Positions 16,432 to 25,300 of a DNA stretch of 39,981 nt are shown piece after piece. This DNA is from Phycisphaerales bacterium. Lineage in GTDB: Bacteria; Planctomycetota; Phycisphaerae; Sedimentisphaerales; Anaerobacaceae. Location: the NCBI GenBank assembly GCA_020343675.1, contig CP070806.1, positions 3,704,226 through 3,744,206 on the forward strand. Reading direction: 5' to 3'. How positions within the stretch are numbered: position 1 is the stretch's first letter; the number at the start of each line of letters is the position of its first letter. The notes under the pieces were generated by a model, which made no database searches, was not told where the DNA came from, and saw only the letters and a list, made by a program, of their open reading frames with translations. The position numbers and the translations under genes were made by a program.

Positions 16432-17157
16432 ATGGCCAAACTGAGATTACAGAAAGTCCTCGCCGCGGCGGGCGTCGATTCACGCCGTAACTGCGAGCAG
16501 TTGATCCTCGAAGGAGCCGTGCGGGTCAATCGCAAGGTCGTGGACGAATTGCCTGCCTTTGTGGACCCGGAAAAAGACCTGATTACCGTCGATGGAAAGA
16601 CGATTCGCCCCGCGGCGAAGGTTTATTTCCTCCTGAACAAGCCCAAAGGCGTCATTTGCACCAGCAGCGACCCGCAGGGCAGAAAAAAGGCCATAGACCT
16701 CGTCCACACAAAAGAGCGTATCTTCTGTGTGGGCAGGTTGGACGCCGAGACCACAGGAATCATCATTCTGACCAACGACAGCGAGATGGCCAACAAACTT
16801 GCCCATCCCAGATACGGATTGGCCAAGACGTATGTCGTCGGGATTCGGGGCCAGATTGCCGGCGAGCAGGTTGAGAAACTGAAAAAGGGAATCTGGCTGG
16901 CCGAGGGCAAGACCGGCCGGGCGTCGGTGAAGATATTGAAGCGCGGGCGCGCCGAATCGCGGATTGAGGTGACGATAAGGCAGGGCCTCAATCGCCAGGT
17001 TCGCCGAATGTTGGCGGGAGTCGGCCTGCCCGTCAAAACGCTGACGAGAACACGCATCGGCAGAATCGAAATCCGGGGTCTCGGCGTGGGAAAATTCAGG
17101 CCGCTCACCAAAGCCGAAGTCGCCCACCTGAAGAAGACAACCGACAAGCAGAACTGA
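16432..17157 (+). CDS. Pseudouridine synthase, RsuA/RluB family
   Basis: Converts a uridine in ribosomal RNA to pseudouridine. An N-terminal S4 RNA-binding domain (residues 1-60, LRLQKVLAAAGVDSRRNCEQLI) precedes the catalytic domain with the GRLDAETTGIIILTND motif, whose Asp is the nucleophile, and the C-terminal GLNRQVRRML. Length of 241 residues and lack of long tails suit RluB (23S rRNA) better than RsuA, but the target base is not certain. The ATG at 16432 gives the usual MAKLRLQKVL start; an in-frame TTG at 16423 is less likely. It lies 44 bases after the prenyltransferase gene. Confidence 0.93.
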   Translation: MAKLRLQKVLAAAGVDSRRNCEQLILEGAVRVNRKVVDELPAFVDPEKDLITVDGKTIRPAAKVYFLLNKPKGVICTSSDPQGRKKAIDLVHTKERIFCVGRLDAETTGIIILTNDSEMANKLAHPRYGLAKTYVVGIRGQIAGEQVEKLKKGIWLAEGKTGRASVKILKRGRAESRIEVTIRQGLNRQVRRMLAGVGLPVKTLTRTRIGRIEIRGLGVGKFRPLTKAEVAHLKKTTDKQN

Positions 17158-17370
17158 ACGCAAGACGCTGGGGCATTCGGCTATCGATGTTGAGGCTGCC
17201 GGAGTGAGGGATTACCGGGTTCGGCCGACGATGTTGCCGGGCCCCGATCTATCCCCATGATTCTTGCCCCCTCCGAGTTCTCGGCACCGGAACTTCGGTC
17301 GAGTGCGCCCCATGTTTTGAGAGAATTGCGTTCCACAGGGAGTTTTTTGCGCTAAAATTTCGGTTTGGCC

Positions 17371-17398
17371 TTGCATTTCTTCAGCGAAACGCTATAGT
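17371..17398 (+). promoter_or_regulatory. Promoter of rpmB
   Basis: ttgcat (17371-17376), 16-base spacer, tatagt (17393-17398). It lies in the 298-base gap between the pseudouridine synthase gene and rpmB; no other gene is seen in that gap. The predicted leader is about 50 bases. Confidence 0.65.
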
Positions 17399-17455
17399 TT
17401 GTGGTTTTAATGGGGCATGGCCCGGCTTGGATTGGATACAATTGGAGCGTATTTG

Positions 17456-17722
17456 ATGTCGAGAGTATGTTACTTTACAGGTAAACGAACAGTGGCGGGC
17501 AGGAGCATCGCCCGGCGTGGTAAGGCCAAATATCTGGGCGGCGTCGGTCGGAAAGTGACCGGCATCAGCAAGAGAAAGTTCAAGCCGAACATACAAAAGG
17601 TTCGGGCCGTCGTTGACGGTAAAGTGTGCAGGGTCAAGGTCTCCGCCAAGGCCATCCGGATGGGGCTCGTTCAAAAGCCCCCCAAACGAGACTACAAGCC
17701 CGCCGAGAAGGCGACCGGCTGA
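17456..17722 (+). CDS. rpmB: 50S ribosomal protein L28
   Basis: Ribosomal large-subunit protein of 88 residues. The start MSRVCYFTGKRTVAGRSIAR and the core KFKPNIQKVRAV are typical of the family, which stabilises the large subunit. Only one of the possible zinc-ribbon cysteines is present (Cys5), so it is the zinc-free form. The ATG at 17456 with ggag upstream is chosen over an in-frame ATG at 17417 that gives a 13-residue extension lacking in L28 proteins. A strong terminator follows at 17757. Confidence 0.96.
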   Translation: MSRVCYFTGKRTVAGRSIARRGKAKYLGGVGRKVTGISKRKFKPNIQKVRAVVDGKVCRVKVSAKAIRMGLVQKPPKRDYKPAEKATG

Positions 17723-17756
17723 AAAGTGCCCTTTTTGCACGGAATGTTCTCTTCAC

Positions 17757-17787
17757 AGCGGGGTCGGTTCTGCCTCGCTTTTTTTTC
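17757..17787 (+). terminator. Intrinsic terminator/attenuator between rpmB and gatC
   Basis: Seven-pair stem agcgggg (17757-17763) and cctcgct (17773-17779, one G-U pair), nine-base loop, then eight T (17779-17786). It ends only 18 bases before the gatC GTG start, with no room for a separate promoter in between. Confidence 0.8.
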
Positions 17788-17804
17788 AGGCAGGGTAAAG
17801 CACG

Positions 17805-18113
17805 GTGGCGAACAAGATTGACGAAGTGCAAGTCAGAAGAGTTGCCAGACTATCCCGGCTGGACCTGACCGAAGCGGAGGTGGAGGAATTTACGGACCAG
17901 CTCAGCGCCATCCTCGACTACGTGGAGAAAATGAACGAGCTGGACACCGAGGGCATCGAGCCTCTGGCGCACTGCCTGCCGATCAGCAATGTCTTCCGCG
18001 ACGATTGTATCGTCGAATCGCTCGGAACGGAAAAGACGCTGGCCAATGCGCCCCAACGGGATGGCGAGTTCTTCAAAGTACCGAAAATACTCGACGAAGG
18101 TTCCGGTGCATGA
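17805..18113 (+). CDS. gatC: Asp-tRNA(Asn)/Glu-tRNA(Gln) amidotransferase subunit C
   Basis: Small subunit (102 residues) that holds GatA and GatB together in the transamidosome, which converts mischarged Glu-tRNA(Gln) or Asp-tRNA(Asn) to the correct amides. The family signature is clear: VRRVARLSRLDLTEAEVEEF, then QLSAILDYVEKMNELDTEGIEP, and the C-terminal DGEFFKVPKIL. The start is a GTG at 17805 with a weak Shine-Dalgarno (cagggtaaag). It follows a terminator at 17757-17787. gatA lies 818 bases downstream, beyond an inserted esterase gene. Confidence 0.96.
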   Translation: MANKIDEVQVRRVARLSRLDLTEAEVEEFTDQLSAILDYVEKMNELDTEGIEPLAHCLPISNVFRDDCIVESLGTEKTLANAPQRDGEFFKVPKILDEGSGA

Positions 18114-18147
18114 ACGCTCTGCGAAACACATTGGGAGGTCTTTGGCC

Positions 18148-18912
18148 GTGAAGGCGGTTCGGACGTTGTGCGTTGTTTCTGTGGTTTGGCTTTTGACGGG
18201 TTGTACGCAGATGGAAAAGAACAATATGACACGTGAAGTGGCGCCGTCGGGCACTCAGCATCCTCAAGCCTTCCAAAAGACGATAAGCAAGACGCTGGGC
18301 TGCAAGTATCTGCTCTCTCTGCCCGAAGACTACGGCCGACAGCAGAAACGCTGGCCGCTGATGCTGTTTCTGCACGGCGCCGGCGAGCGCGGCGACGACC
18401 TGGAGAAGGTCAAGAAGCATGGCCCGCCCAAAATCGTCCAGACACAAAAGGATCTTCCTTTTATCGTTGTTTCCCCCCAATGCCCCGAAGGCGACTGGTG
18501 GACGAAGAAGACCGAGGTGCTCATTCATCTGCTCGACGAGATCATTGCTCGATACGACGTGGACACCGAGAGGATTTACCTGACGGGCTTGAGCATGGGT
18601 GGGTATGGCTCATGGGCTTTGGCTTCGGAGTACCCGGATCGCTTTGCCGCCGTCGTGCCAATCTGCGGTGGCGGCAGCCGCATGATGTCTCTGACGCTCA
18701 AGGACGTGCCGATCTGGGCCTTCCACGGGGCGAAAGACCCCGTCGTTCCCGTTGAAGAATCGAAGGACATCGTCGAGGCAATCAACCGACGCGGCGGAAA
18801 TACCAAGCTGACGATCTATCCCGACGCGAAGCACGACTCGTGGACGCAAACGTACAATAGCCAAGAGCTTTACGACTGGCTCCTCGGGCACCGTCGGGTC
18901 GGTGAACAGTGA
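18148..18912 (+). CDS. Lipoprotein alpha/beta hydrolase (dienelactone hydrolase/esterase-like)
   Basis: A 254-residue predicted lipoprotein. A short signal peptide (MKAVRTLCVVSVVWLLTGC) ends in a lipobox with acylated Cys19. The rest is an alpha/beta hydrolase of the PHB-depolymerase/dienelactone-hydrolase kind: oxyanion region LFLHGAGERGDDL, nucleophile elbow GLSMGGYGSWALA, acidic residue in GAKDPVVPVEES, catalytic His in AKHDSW. The substrate is likely an ester on a carbohydrate or polymer. The start is the GTG at 18148 with gggagg nine bases upstream; the frame is open further up inside gatC but that extension has no signal peptide. It interrupts gatC and gatA, with 34 and 19 base gaps, so it is probably co-transcribed. 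Confidence 0.88.
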   Translation: MKAVRTLCVVSVVWLLTGCTQMEKNNMTREVAPSGTQHPQAFQKTISKTLGCKYLLSLPEDYGRQQKRWPLMLFLHGAGERGDDLEKVKKHGPPKIVQTQKDLPFIVVSPQCPEGDWWTKKTEVLIHLLDEIIARYDVDTERIYLTGLSMGGYGSWALASEYPDRFAAVVPICGGGSRMMSLTLKDVPIWAFHGAKDPVVPVEESKDIVEAINRRGGNTKLTIYPDAKHDSWTQTYNSQELYDWLLGHRRVGEQ

Positions 18913-18931
18913 TAGCGGGTGACTTTTTGCG

Positions 18932-20401
18932 ATGGAACAGCTCAGTGCAAAGGAATTGCGTGATGGGATTGCCGCCGGGCGGATAAGCAGCCTTGAGGCG
19001 ACCCGGGCTGTTTTCGAGCGGATACGCAGATTCGAGCCGACCATTGGCGCTTATCTGAGCACTTGTCAGGACATGGCCTTAGAGAGGGCAGCGGATGTTG
19101 ACGGCCGGATTGCCTCGGGCAAAACGGTAGGGCCGTTGGCGGGCGTTCCGGTTGCGGTCAAAGATAACATGTGCACGACCTTCGGGGCTACGACCTGCGC
19201 CTCGAAGATTCTGGCAAATTTTCACGCCCCCTACAACGCGACGGCGGTGGAGCGCCTCCTGGCAGCCGACGCGGTCATTGTGGGCAAAGCAAACATGGAC
19301 GAGTTCGCGATGGGTTCGAGCACCGAAAATTCCGGGCTCAAGCAAACCGTCAATCCGTGGGATACGACTCGCGTACCAGGCGGTAGCAGCGGGGGCTCTG
19401 CCGCGGCGGTGGCGGCCCGGCTGTGTTTTGCCGCACTGGGGTCCGACACCGGCGGCTCCATACGCCAGCCCGCCAGTTTCTGCGGCGTGGTGGGCCTCAA
19501 GCCCACCTATGGACGAGTCTCGCGATATGGGCTTGTCGCGTACGGCTCCAGCCTCGATCAAATCGGGCCGCTGGCGCGAACGGTAGAAGACGCGGCGCTG
19601 ATGATGAACATCATCGCGGGTCACGACCCGGCCGACAGCACCAGCGTCGATGAAGCAACCGCCCCCGTTTGCGATTATCTCCAGAAGCTCGACGAGCCGA
19701 TAAAGCCGTTCAGGATTGGCGTCGTGCCGCAGTTTGCGGCCGGCGCCGACGAGCAGGTTCAAAAAGCCCTGAGCGAGGCGATGGAGATATATAAGAAACT
19801 CGGCGCGGAAATCACAGAGGTCGAGATGCGGCATCTGGATTACGCGATTGCCGCCTATTATGTCATCGCGACCGCTGAGGCATCGAGCAATCTGGCCCGA
19901 TACGACGGGGTTCATTACGGCCACCGCACGGCCAATCCAAACGACTATGTCGAAGTCTATTCCAAATCCCGCGCCGAGGCCTTCGGCCAGGAGGTCAAGA
20001 GGCGGATTATGCTCGGCACCTACGCGCTTTCGAGCGGCTATTACGACGCCTACTACCTCAAGGCGCTGAAGGTCAGGAATCTGATTCGGAGCGATTTCTC
20101 GGCCGCGTTCGAAAAATGCGATTGCATCATGATGCCTGTTGCGCCGACGACTGCCTTCAAAATCGGCGAGAAGGTCAACGACCCGCTGCAAATGTATTTA
20201 TCGGATATTTATACGATAGCCGCCAATTTAGCGGGCGTGCCCGGCATCAGCATTCCGTGCGGGTCCGACGACAGAGATCTTCCGATCGGCTTGCAGATCA
20301 TGACGCCGACCTTCGCCGAGGACAAATTGCTGCGAATCGCAAGAATGTACGAAAAAGAGACCGACTGGCATAAGAAAGAACCGCGCTTGGCAAATGACTA
20401 A
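18932..20401 (+). CDS. gatA: Asp-tRNA(Asn)/Glu-tRNA(Gln) amidotransferase subunit A
   Basis: Glutaminase/amidase subunit that releases ammonia for transamidation. The 489-residue amidase-signature enzyme has the catalytic triad in place: Lys in PVAVKDNM, cis-Ser in GGSSGGSAAAVA, nucleophile Ser in SDTGGSIRQPASFCG. PTYGRVSRYGLVAYGSSLDQIGP is diagnostic of GatA. The ATG at 18932 has only a weak Shine-Dalgarno. The end overlaps the start of gatB by eight bases, which indicates translational coupling. Confidence 0.97.
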   Translation: MEQLSAKELRDGIAAGRISSLEATRAVFERIRRFEPTIGAYLSTCQDMALERAADVDGRIASGKTVGPLAGVPVAVKDNMCTTFGATTCASKILANFHAPYNATAVERLLAADAVIVGKANMDEFAMGSSTENSGLKQTVNPWDTTRVPGGSSGGSAAAVAARLCFAALGSDTGGSIRQPASFCGVVGLKPTYGRVSRYGLVAYGSSLDQIGPLARTVEDAALMMNIIAGHDPADSTSVDEATAPVCDYLQKLDEPIKPFRIGVVPQFAAGADEQVQKALSEAMEIYKKLGAEITEVEMRHLDYAIAAYYVIATAEASSNLARYDGVHYGHRTANPNDYVEVYSKSRAEAFGQEVKRRIMLGTYALSSGYYDAYYLKALKVRNLIRSDFSAAFEKCDCIMMPVAPTTAFKIGEKVNDPLQMYLSDIYTIAANLAGVPGISIPCGSDDRDLPIGLQIMTPTFAEDKLLRIARMYEKETDWHKKEPRLAND

Positions 20402-21857
20402 CGTTCAGTACAAAGTCATCGTTGGGTTGGAGATTCACGTGCAGCTCTGCACGAAGAGCAAGATGTTCTGCAGCTGCGCGGTGGAGTTCGGGGCGGCGCC
20501 GAACAGCCGGGTCTGTCCGGTGTGCCTGGGGATGCCGGGGGTTCTGCCGGTGATGAACAGGCAGGCGTTCGAATACGCGGTGCTGGTGGGGCTGGCCCTG
20601 GACTGCCGGATACCGATGTTCACCAAGTGGGATCGCAAGAGCTACTACTACCCCGATCTGCCCAAGAACTATCAGATCAGCCAATATGATTTGCCTTTGG
20701 CTGCTAACGGCTTTCTGGAAATACCGCTGGAATCGGGCGGCGGTAAAAAGATTGGAATTATCAGGGCGCACCTGGAAGAAGACGCCGGCAAGAACCTACA
20801 CACGGCCGGCAATTTCTCCCAGGTCGATTTGAACCGCACGGGCACGCCTCTGTTGGAGATTGTCACCGAGCCCGACATGAACAGCGGCGCCGAAGTCAGG
20901 GCGCTGGCGACCGAATTGCAGCGAATCGTCAGGTTTCTGGGTGTTTCAGAAGCGGACATGCAAAAAGGCCACATGCGTTTCGAACCGAACATCAACCTGA
21001 TTATCACTAAAGACGGCGCCGAATACAGAACGCCCATCGCTGAGATCAAGAACCTCAACAGCTTCCGGGCGCTGGAACGCAGCGTGAACTACGAGGTACG
21101 GAGGCAGCTCGACGAGTTTCTCGAAACCGGACAAGTCATGGAGATGGGCAACAAGACCACGCGAGGCTGGGACGATGAACAGGAGGTCAGCGTCCTTCAG
21201 AGGGAAAAAGAAGAGGCCCACGATTACCGGTATTTCCCCGAGCCCGACCTCGTGCCGGTGGAGCTGACGCCCGAGTGGCTTCAGCAAATCCGCTCGCGCC
21301 TGTGTGAGCTGCCGCTGCAGAAGCAGATGCGGTACGTCGAGCAATACAAGCTCAGCGATTACGACGCGGGGGTCCTGACCGCCGAACTCTCGACGGCGGA
21401 ATTCTTCGACGAGGTGGTCCGCGACGGTGCAGAGCCCAAGCGGGTCTGCAACCTTCTGACGCAGACCGGCCTGAAAATAGCCAACGAAAAAGGCTGCACA
21501 ATAAACAACCTGGGCGTCACGCCCGAGGGTATCGCGCATCTGGCTAGAATGGTTGAAGCCGATACCGTCAGCTCCAGCTCCTCAGTGTCGATTTTTGAGG
21601 TGATGGTCGAGACGGGCAAGGGGCCGGAGGTGTTGGCCGAAGAGCTGAACCTGATTCAAAAGAGCGATGCAGGTGAGTTGGAAAGGATCGTGGACCAGGT
21701 GCTGGCCGAGAATCCGGGCGCCGTCGAGGACGTCACCGGCGGCGGCAAGAAAAGCAAGAAGGCGCGTGGCTTTCTGCTCGGTCAGGTCATGCAGAAGACC
21801 AGGGGGCAGGCGAATCCGAAAGTGGTCTCTGATATTCTCGATAAGAAGCTCGACTGA
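20394..21857 (+). CDS. gatB: Asp-tRNA(Asn)/Glu-tRNA(Gln) amidotransferase subunit B
   Basis: Binds the mischarged tRNA and phosphorylates then amidates its amino acid. The 487-residue protein starts with VGLEIHVQLCTKSKMFC, has a four-Cys zinc site (CSC then CPVC), the kinase/amidation motif YYYPDLPKNYQISQYD, and a C-terminal helical plus YqeY-like tail (about 330-487) that holds the tRNA. Length is normal. It begins inside the last codons of gatA. Confidence 0.97.
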   Translation: MTNVQYKVIVGLEIHVQLCTKSKMFCSCAVEFGAAPNSRVCPVCLGMPGVLPVMNRQAFEYAVLVGLALDCRIPMFTKWDRKSYYYPDLPKNYQISQYDLPLAANGFLEIPLESGGGKKIGIIRAHLEEDAGKNLHTAGNFSQVDLNRTGTPLLEIVTEPDMNSGAEVRALATELQRIVRFLGVSEADMQKGHMRFEPNINLIITKDGAEYRTPIAEIKNLNSFRALERSVNYEVRRQLDEFLETGQVMEMGNKTTRGWDDEQEVSVLQREKEEAHDYRYFPEPDLVPVELTPEWLQQIRSRLCELPLQKQMRYVEQYKLSDYDAGVLTAELSTAEFFDEVVRDGAEPKRVCNLLTQTGLKIANEKGCTINNLGVTPEGIAHLARMVEADTVSSSSSVSIFEVMVETGKGPEVLAEELNLIQKSDAGELERIVDQVLAENPGAVEDVTGGGKKSKKARGFLLGQVMQKTRGQANPKVVSDILDKKLD

Positions 21858-21886
21858 AACGCTTTAACAGCCAAAAGGGACGGAAA

Positions 21887-22231
21887 ATGAAGATCGAAAA
21901 AAGCAGCAATATCGCCAGGAGTCCGGTTGAAATGGAGGGGGCCAAGGACGTGGAAATCAGATGGCTCATTTCCAAAGACGACGGGGCGGAGAATTTCGCG
22001 ATGCGCATGTTCGAGCTGCAGCCCGGCGGCCACACGCCTCTGCATACGCATCCACAAGAGCACGAAGTCTTCGTGCTGGAAGGATGCGGGGCCTTCGTTT
22101 ATGAGGGCCGGGAGTATCCCTTCGGGCCCGAGCACGTCATCTTTGTCCCGCCTAACAAGGAACATTGTTTTAAGAACACGGGCGATTCTCTCATGAGAAT
22201 GCTTTGTATTATTCCCACATCGGACGGATAA
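21887..22231 (+). CDS. Cupin-domain protein
   Basis: A 114-residue single-domain cupin. Motif 1 is GGHTPLHTHPQEHEVFVLEG, with two His and a Glu as metal ligands. Motif 2, PEHVIFVPPNKEHCFKN, supplies the fourth ligand His. Small cupins of this type bind a metal and act as sugar or amino-acid modifying enzymes or as ligand sensors; the exact function cannot be told. aggga precedes the ATG at 21887, 29 bases after gatB, so it may be transcribed with gatCAB. Confidence 0.88.
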   Translation: MKIEKSSNIARSPVEMEGAKDVEIRWLISKDDGAENFAMRMFELQPGGHTPLHTHPQEHEVFVLEGCGAFVYEGREYPFGPEHVIFVPPNKEHCFKNTGDSLMRMLCIIPTSDG

Positions 22232-22240
22232 GGATATCGC

Positions 22241-22287
22241 GGCTCATCCCGGAGCGGCTGGACGGCGGTTATTCTCCAGGATGAGCC
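22241..22287. repeat. 9-bp perfect inverted repeat between cupin and kinase genes
   Basis: ggctcatcc (22241-22249) and ggatgagcc (22279-22287) enclose a 29-base loop. No T run follows, so it is not a standard terminator. It lies in the 90-base gap before the giant kinase and may be an operator or an RNA hairpin in the leader. Confidence 0.6.
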
Positions 22288-22321
22288 GAAGGTCGTTGAT
22301 CACAAGATAGGAGGCTAATCG

Positions 22322-25300
22322 ATGACCGTTTCCGGAAAAGACAAAAGGGGGCTTGTCGAGCAACTCAGAACCTTACGGACCCGCTTGGACAGGCTGGAAC
22401 GCCGAAATGCCGAGCTTGTGCACCGTGAACAAGAGCTGCGCGAGTCGTCGGAGCAATTCACGACCATCTTCGACGAGTCACTGATCGGCCTGTATCGAAC
22501 CACTCCTGATGGCCGGATTCTCATGGCCAATTCGGCGCTCGTGAACATTTTAGGTTATTCGTCTTTTGAGGAGCTTGCCGAGCGAAACCTTGAGAACGAG
22601 GGCTATGAACCCGACTACCCGCGGTCAGCATTCAAGGATCGCATCGAACGCGAAGGCAAGGTCATCGGGCTGGAGTCCGCCTGGAAGAGGTCTGACGGCA
22701 CGACGGTGTACGTCCGCGAGAGTGCACGGGCCATCCGCGATGAATCGGGCCATATTCTGTATTATCAGGGTACCGTCGAAGATGTCACCGCCCGCAAGCA
22801 GGCCGAGGAGGCGCTTCGCAAGGCCCATGACGAGCTGGAGATGCGCGTTACGCAGCGCACGGCGGAATTGTCAAGAGCCCATGAAGCTCTTAAACGGGAA
22901 GACACCGAGCGGAAGAAGGCCGAGGAGGCGCAGCAGGAAAGCGAGGAGCGATTCCACAGCATTTTCGATAATGCCTCCGTAGGCATGGTCCTCGTTGACA
23001 AAGACGGCCATGTCGTGGCCGTAAACGACGAAGATTGTCGATTCCTGGGCTACCCCCGGGAAGAATTGGTGGGAATGCATTTCAAGGAGTTTACTCATCC
23101 TGAGGATGTGGATTTGGACACGGAATTATATGACTCCGTGGTGAGAGGTGAGAAGGACCGTTATGCGGTAGATAAAAGGTATGTACGAAAAGACGGCAGG
23201 GTCGTCTGGGGACACCTGGGTGTGTCTCTAATCAGAGAAGGGGATGGCGCTCCCAGGTATACGGTCATTGTCTGCGAGGACATCACCGACGCCAAGCGGG
23301 CCGCGGAGCGGCTGCGCGAGAGTGAGAGCCGCTACAGGGCTGTCGTCGAGAACGCCGGAGAAGGCATCGTAGTCGTGCAGGACGGAATGCTCCGCTTCGT
23401 CAATTCTCGACACACATCCGTCACGGGCCGTTCACAAGAGGAGTCCACCTCTCGACCCTTCATAGAATTCGTCCACCCGGACGACCGGGAGCGAGTGATG
23501 GACATTCACACCAGGCGGCTCAGAGGCGAGCAGGTTCCGCCGGTCTATGAATTGAGGGTGATCGACAAAGAAGGCAAAACGAAGTGGCTGGAAAACAACG
23601 GAGTAATGATCGAATGGGACGGCAGACCCGCTTCGCTGAACTTCCTGAGAGACGTCACCGCGCGCAGAGACACCGAGGAAGCACTGCGACGAAGCGAGGA
23701 ACGCTTCCACCTGGCACAGCAAGCCAGCCAGACGGGGGTGTGGGAGCGCAACCTCACAAACAACGAAGGCTATTGGTCGGAGCACGTCGAGACCATGTTC
23801 GAGATAAAATCCCATTCCTTCGACCAACGCTTCGAGCAATTCTTCGAGTGCATCCTGCCCGATGACCGAGAGCGAATTGACCGGGAAATATCCGCCGCGA
23901 TCGGAGAAGGCCTGGGATTCACAACTGAATACCGCATTGCCCGGCCCGACGGCAGCATCCGCTGGATGACGGACAACGCGCAGATCTTCAACGATCCGGA
24001 GGGCAAACCCACCCGCCTGGTTGGAACGGTCCGGGATATCACCGAGTCCAAGAAGGCTGAGGAAGCCATACGGCGTCAAACCGAGCTGCTTGACTCCATC
24101 AGGCGCGCACAAACACTTTTCATAACCGGGGATGATCCCAAACCTGTTTTTGAAGCCCTCCTTGATACTCTGGTTGAAATGACGAACAGTGAGTATGGTT
24201 TTATCGACGAAGTGCGGCAGGATGAGAGCGGCCAGTTGTACAAGAAGAATCTCGCCCTTTCAAATATAGCCTGGGACGATGAATCACGTCAGCTTTACGA
24301 AAAACTGCAACCATCCAATTTTGAATTCCGAAATCTCAATAACTTAGCGGGTGCTCCTGCAGTGACAGGGGAGTTAGTGATCTCCAACGATCCGGCTCAT
24401 GATCCACGTTCAAGGGGGATGCCGAAAGGTCATCCTCCGATAAGTTCATTTATGGGTATCCCCATGTTGTTCGGCGGAGACCTGGTCGGCGTCGCCGGTG
24501 TGGCGAATCGCGAGGGTGGCTACAACGAGGAGATCGCGTCTTTCTTAGAGACCTTTATTTCGACCTGTGCAAGCATCATTCAAGCCGTGCGCGACGACCG
24601 ACAGAGACAACAGATTTCCCAGGCGCTGGCCGAAAGTGAAGAGGAGTATCGCAGGGTCGTTGAGGACCAGACCGAGTTCATTGTTCGCTGGCTGCCTGGC
24701 GGGATTCGCACTTTTGTGAATGACAGTTACTGCGACTATTTTGGAATTTCGCGCGATAAGGCGATTGGAACCAGTTTCTTCCCGTTGATCACGGACGACT
24801 ACCTTGAGGCGGTGAGGGCAAGGATTGAGTCTCTTACGCCAGAAAGCCCGGCCTCGACCGGTGAACACCAGGTGGTCCGACCGGATGGGACAGTCGGCTG
24901 GACCCAATGGACGGATAGGGCCATATTTGACGAAGAAAGCAAGCTCATAGAATTCCAGTCAGTAGGCAGCGACATCACCGAACGCAAACAGGCTCAAGAA
25001 AGACTCGCCGACGCTGAACTGCGGTATCGTACGGTGGCCGAGTTTGCCCATGACTGGGAATACTGGGAGAATCCTGACGGATCGCTGCGATATGTCTCAC
25101 CGTCCTGTGAGCAGATAACCGGTTACCCGCCGGAACAGTTTTTCAGCAACTCTGATTTGCTGTCGGATATCATTCTTCCGGAAGACAAATCCCTCTGGAT
25201 ACAGCATCATAATGATAGCTTCAGAGAGCTGGGACTGCACGAAGCCCAGTTCCGCATCCGGAGGCGAGATGGCCACATCTGCTGGATTGAGCATACGTGC

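Noticed and set aside
19079..20191. 370-codon open frame on the minus strand opposite gatA
   Set aside because: It lies wholly antisense to a clear gatA with all catalytic motifs. The product is Arg/His-rich and matches no family; it arises from codon bias.
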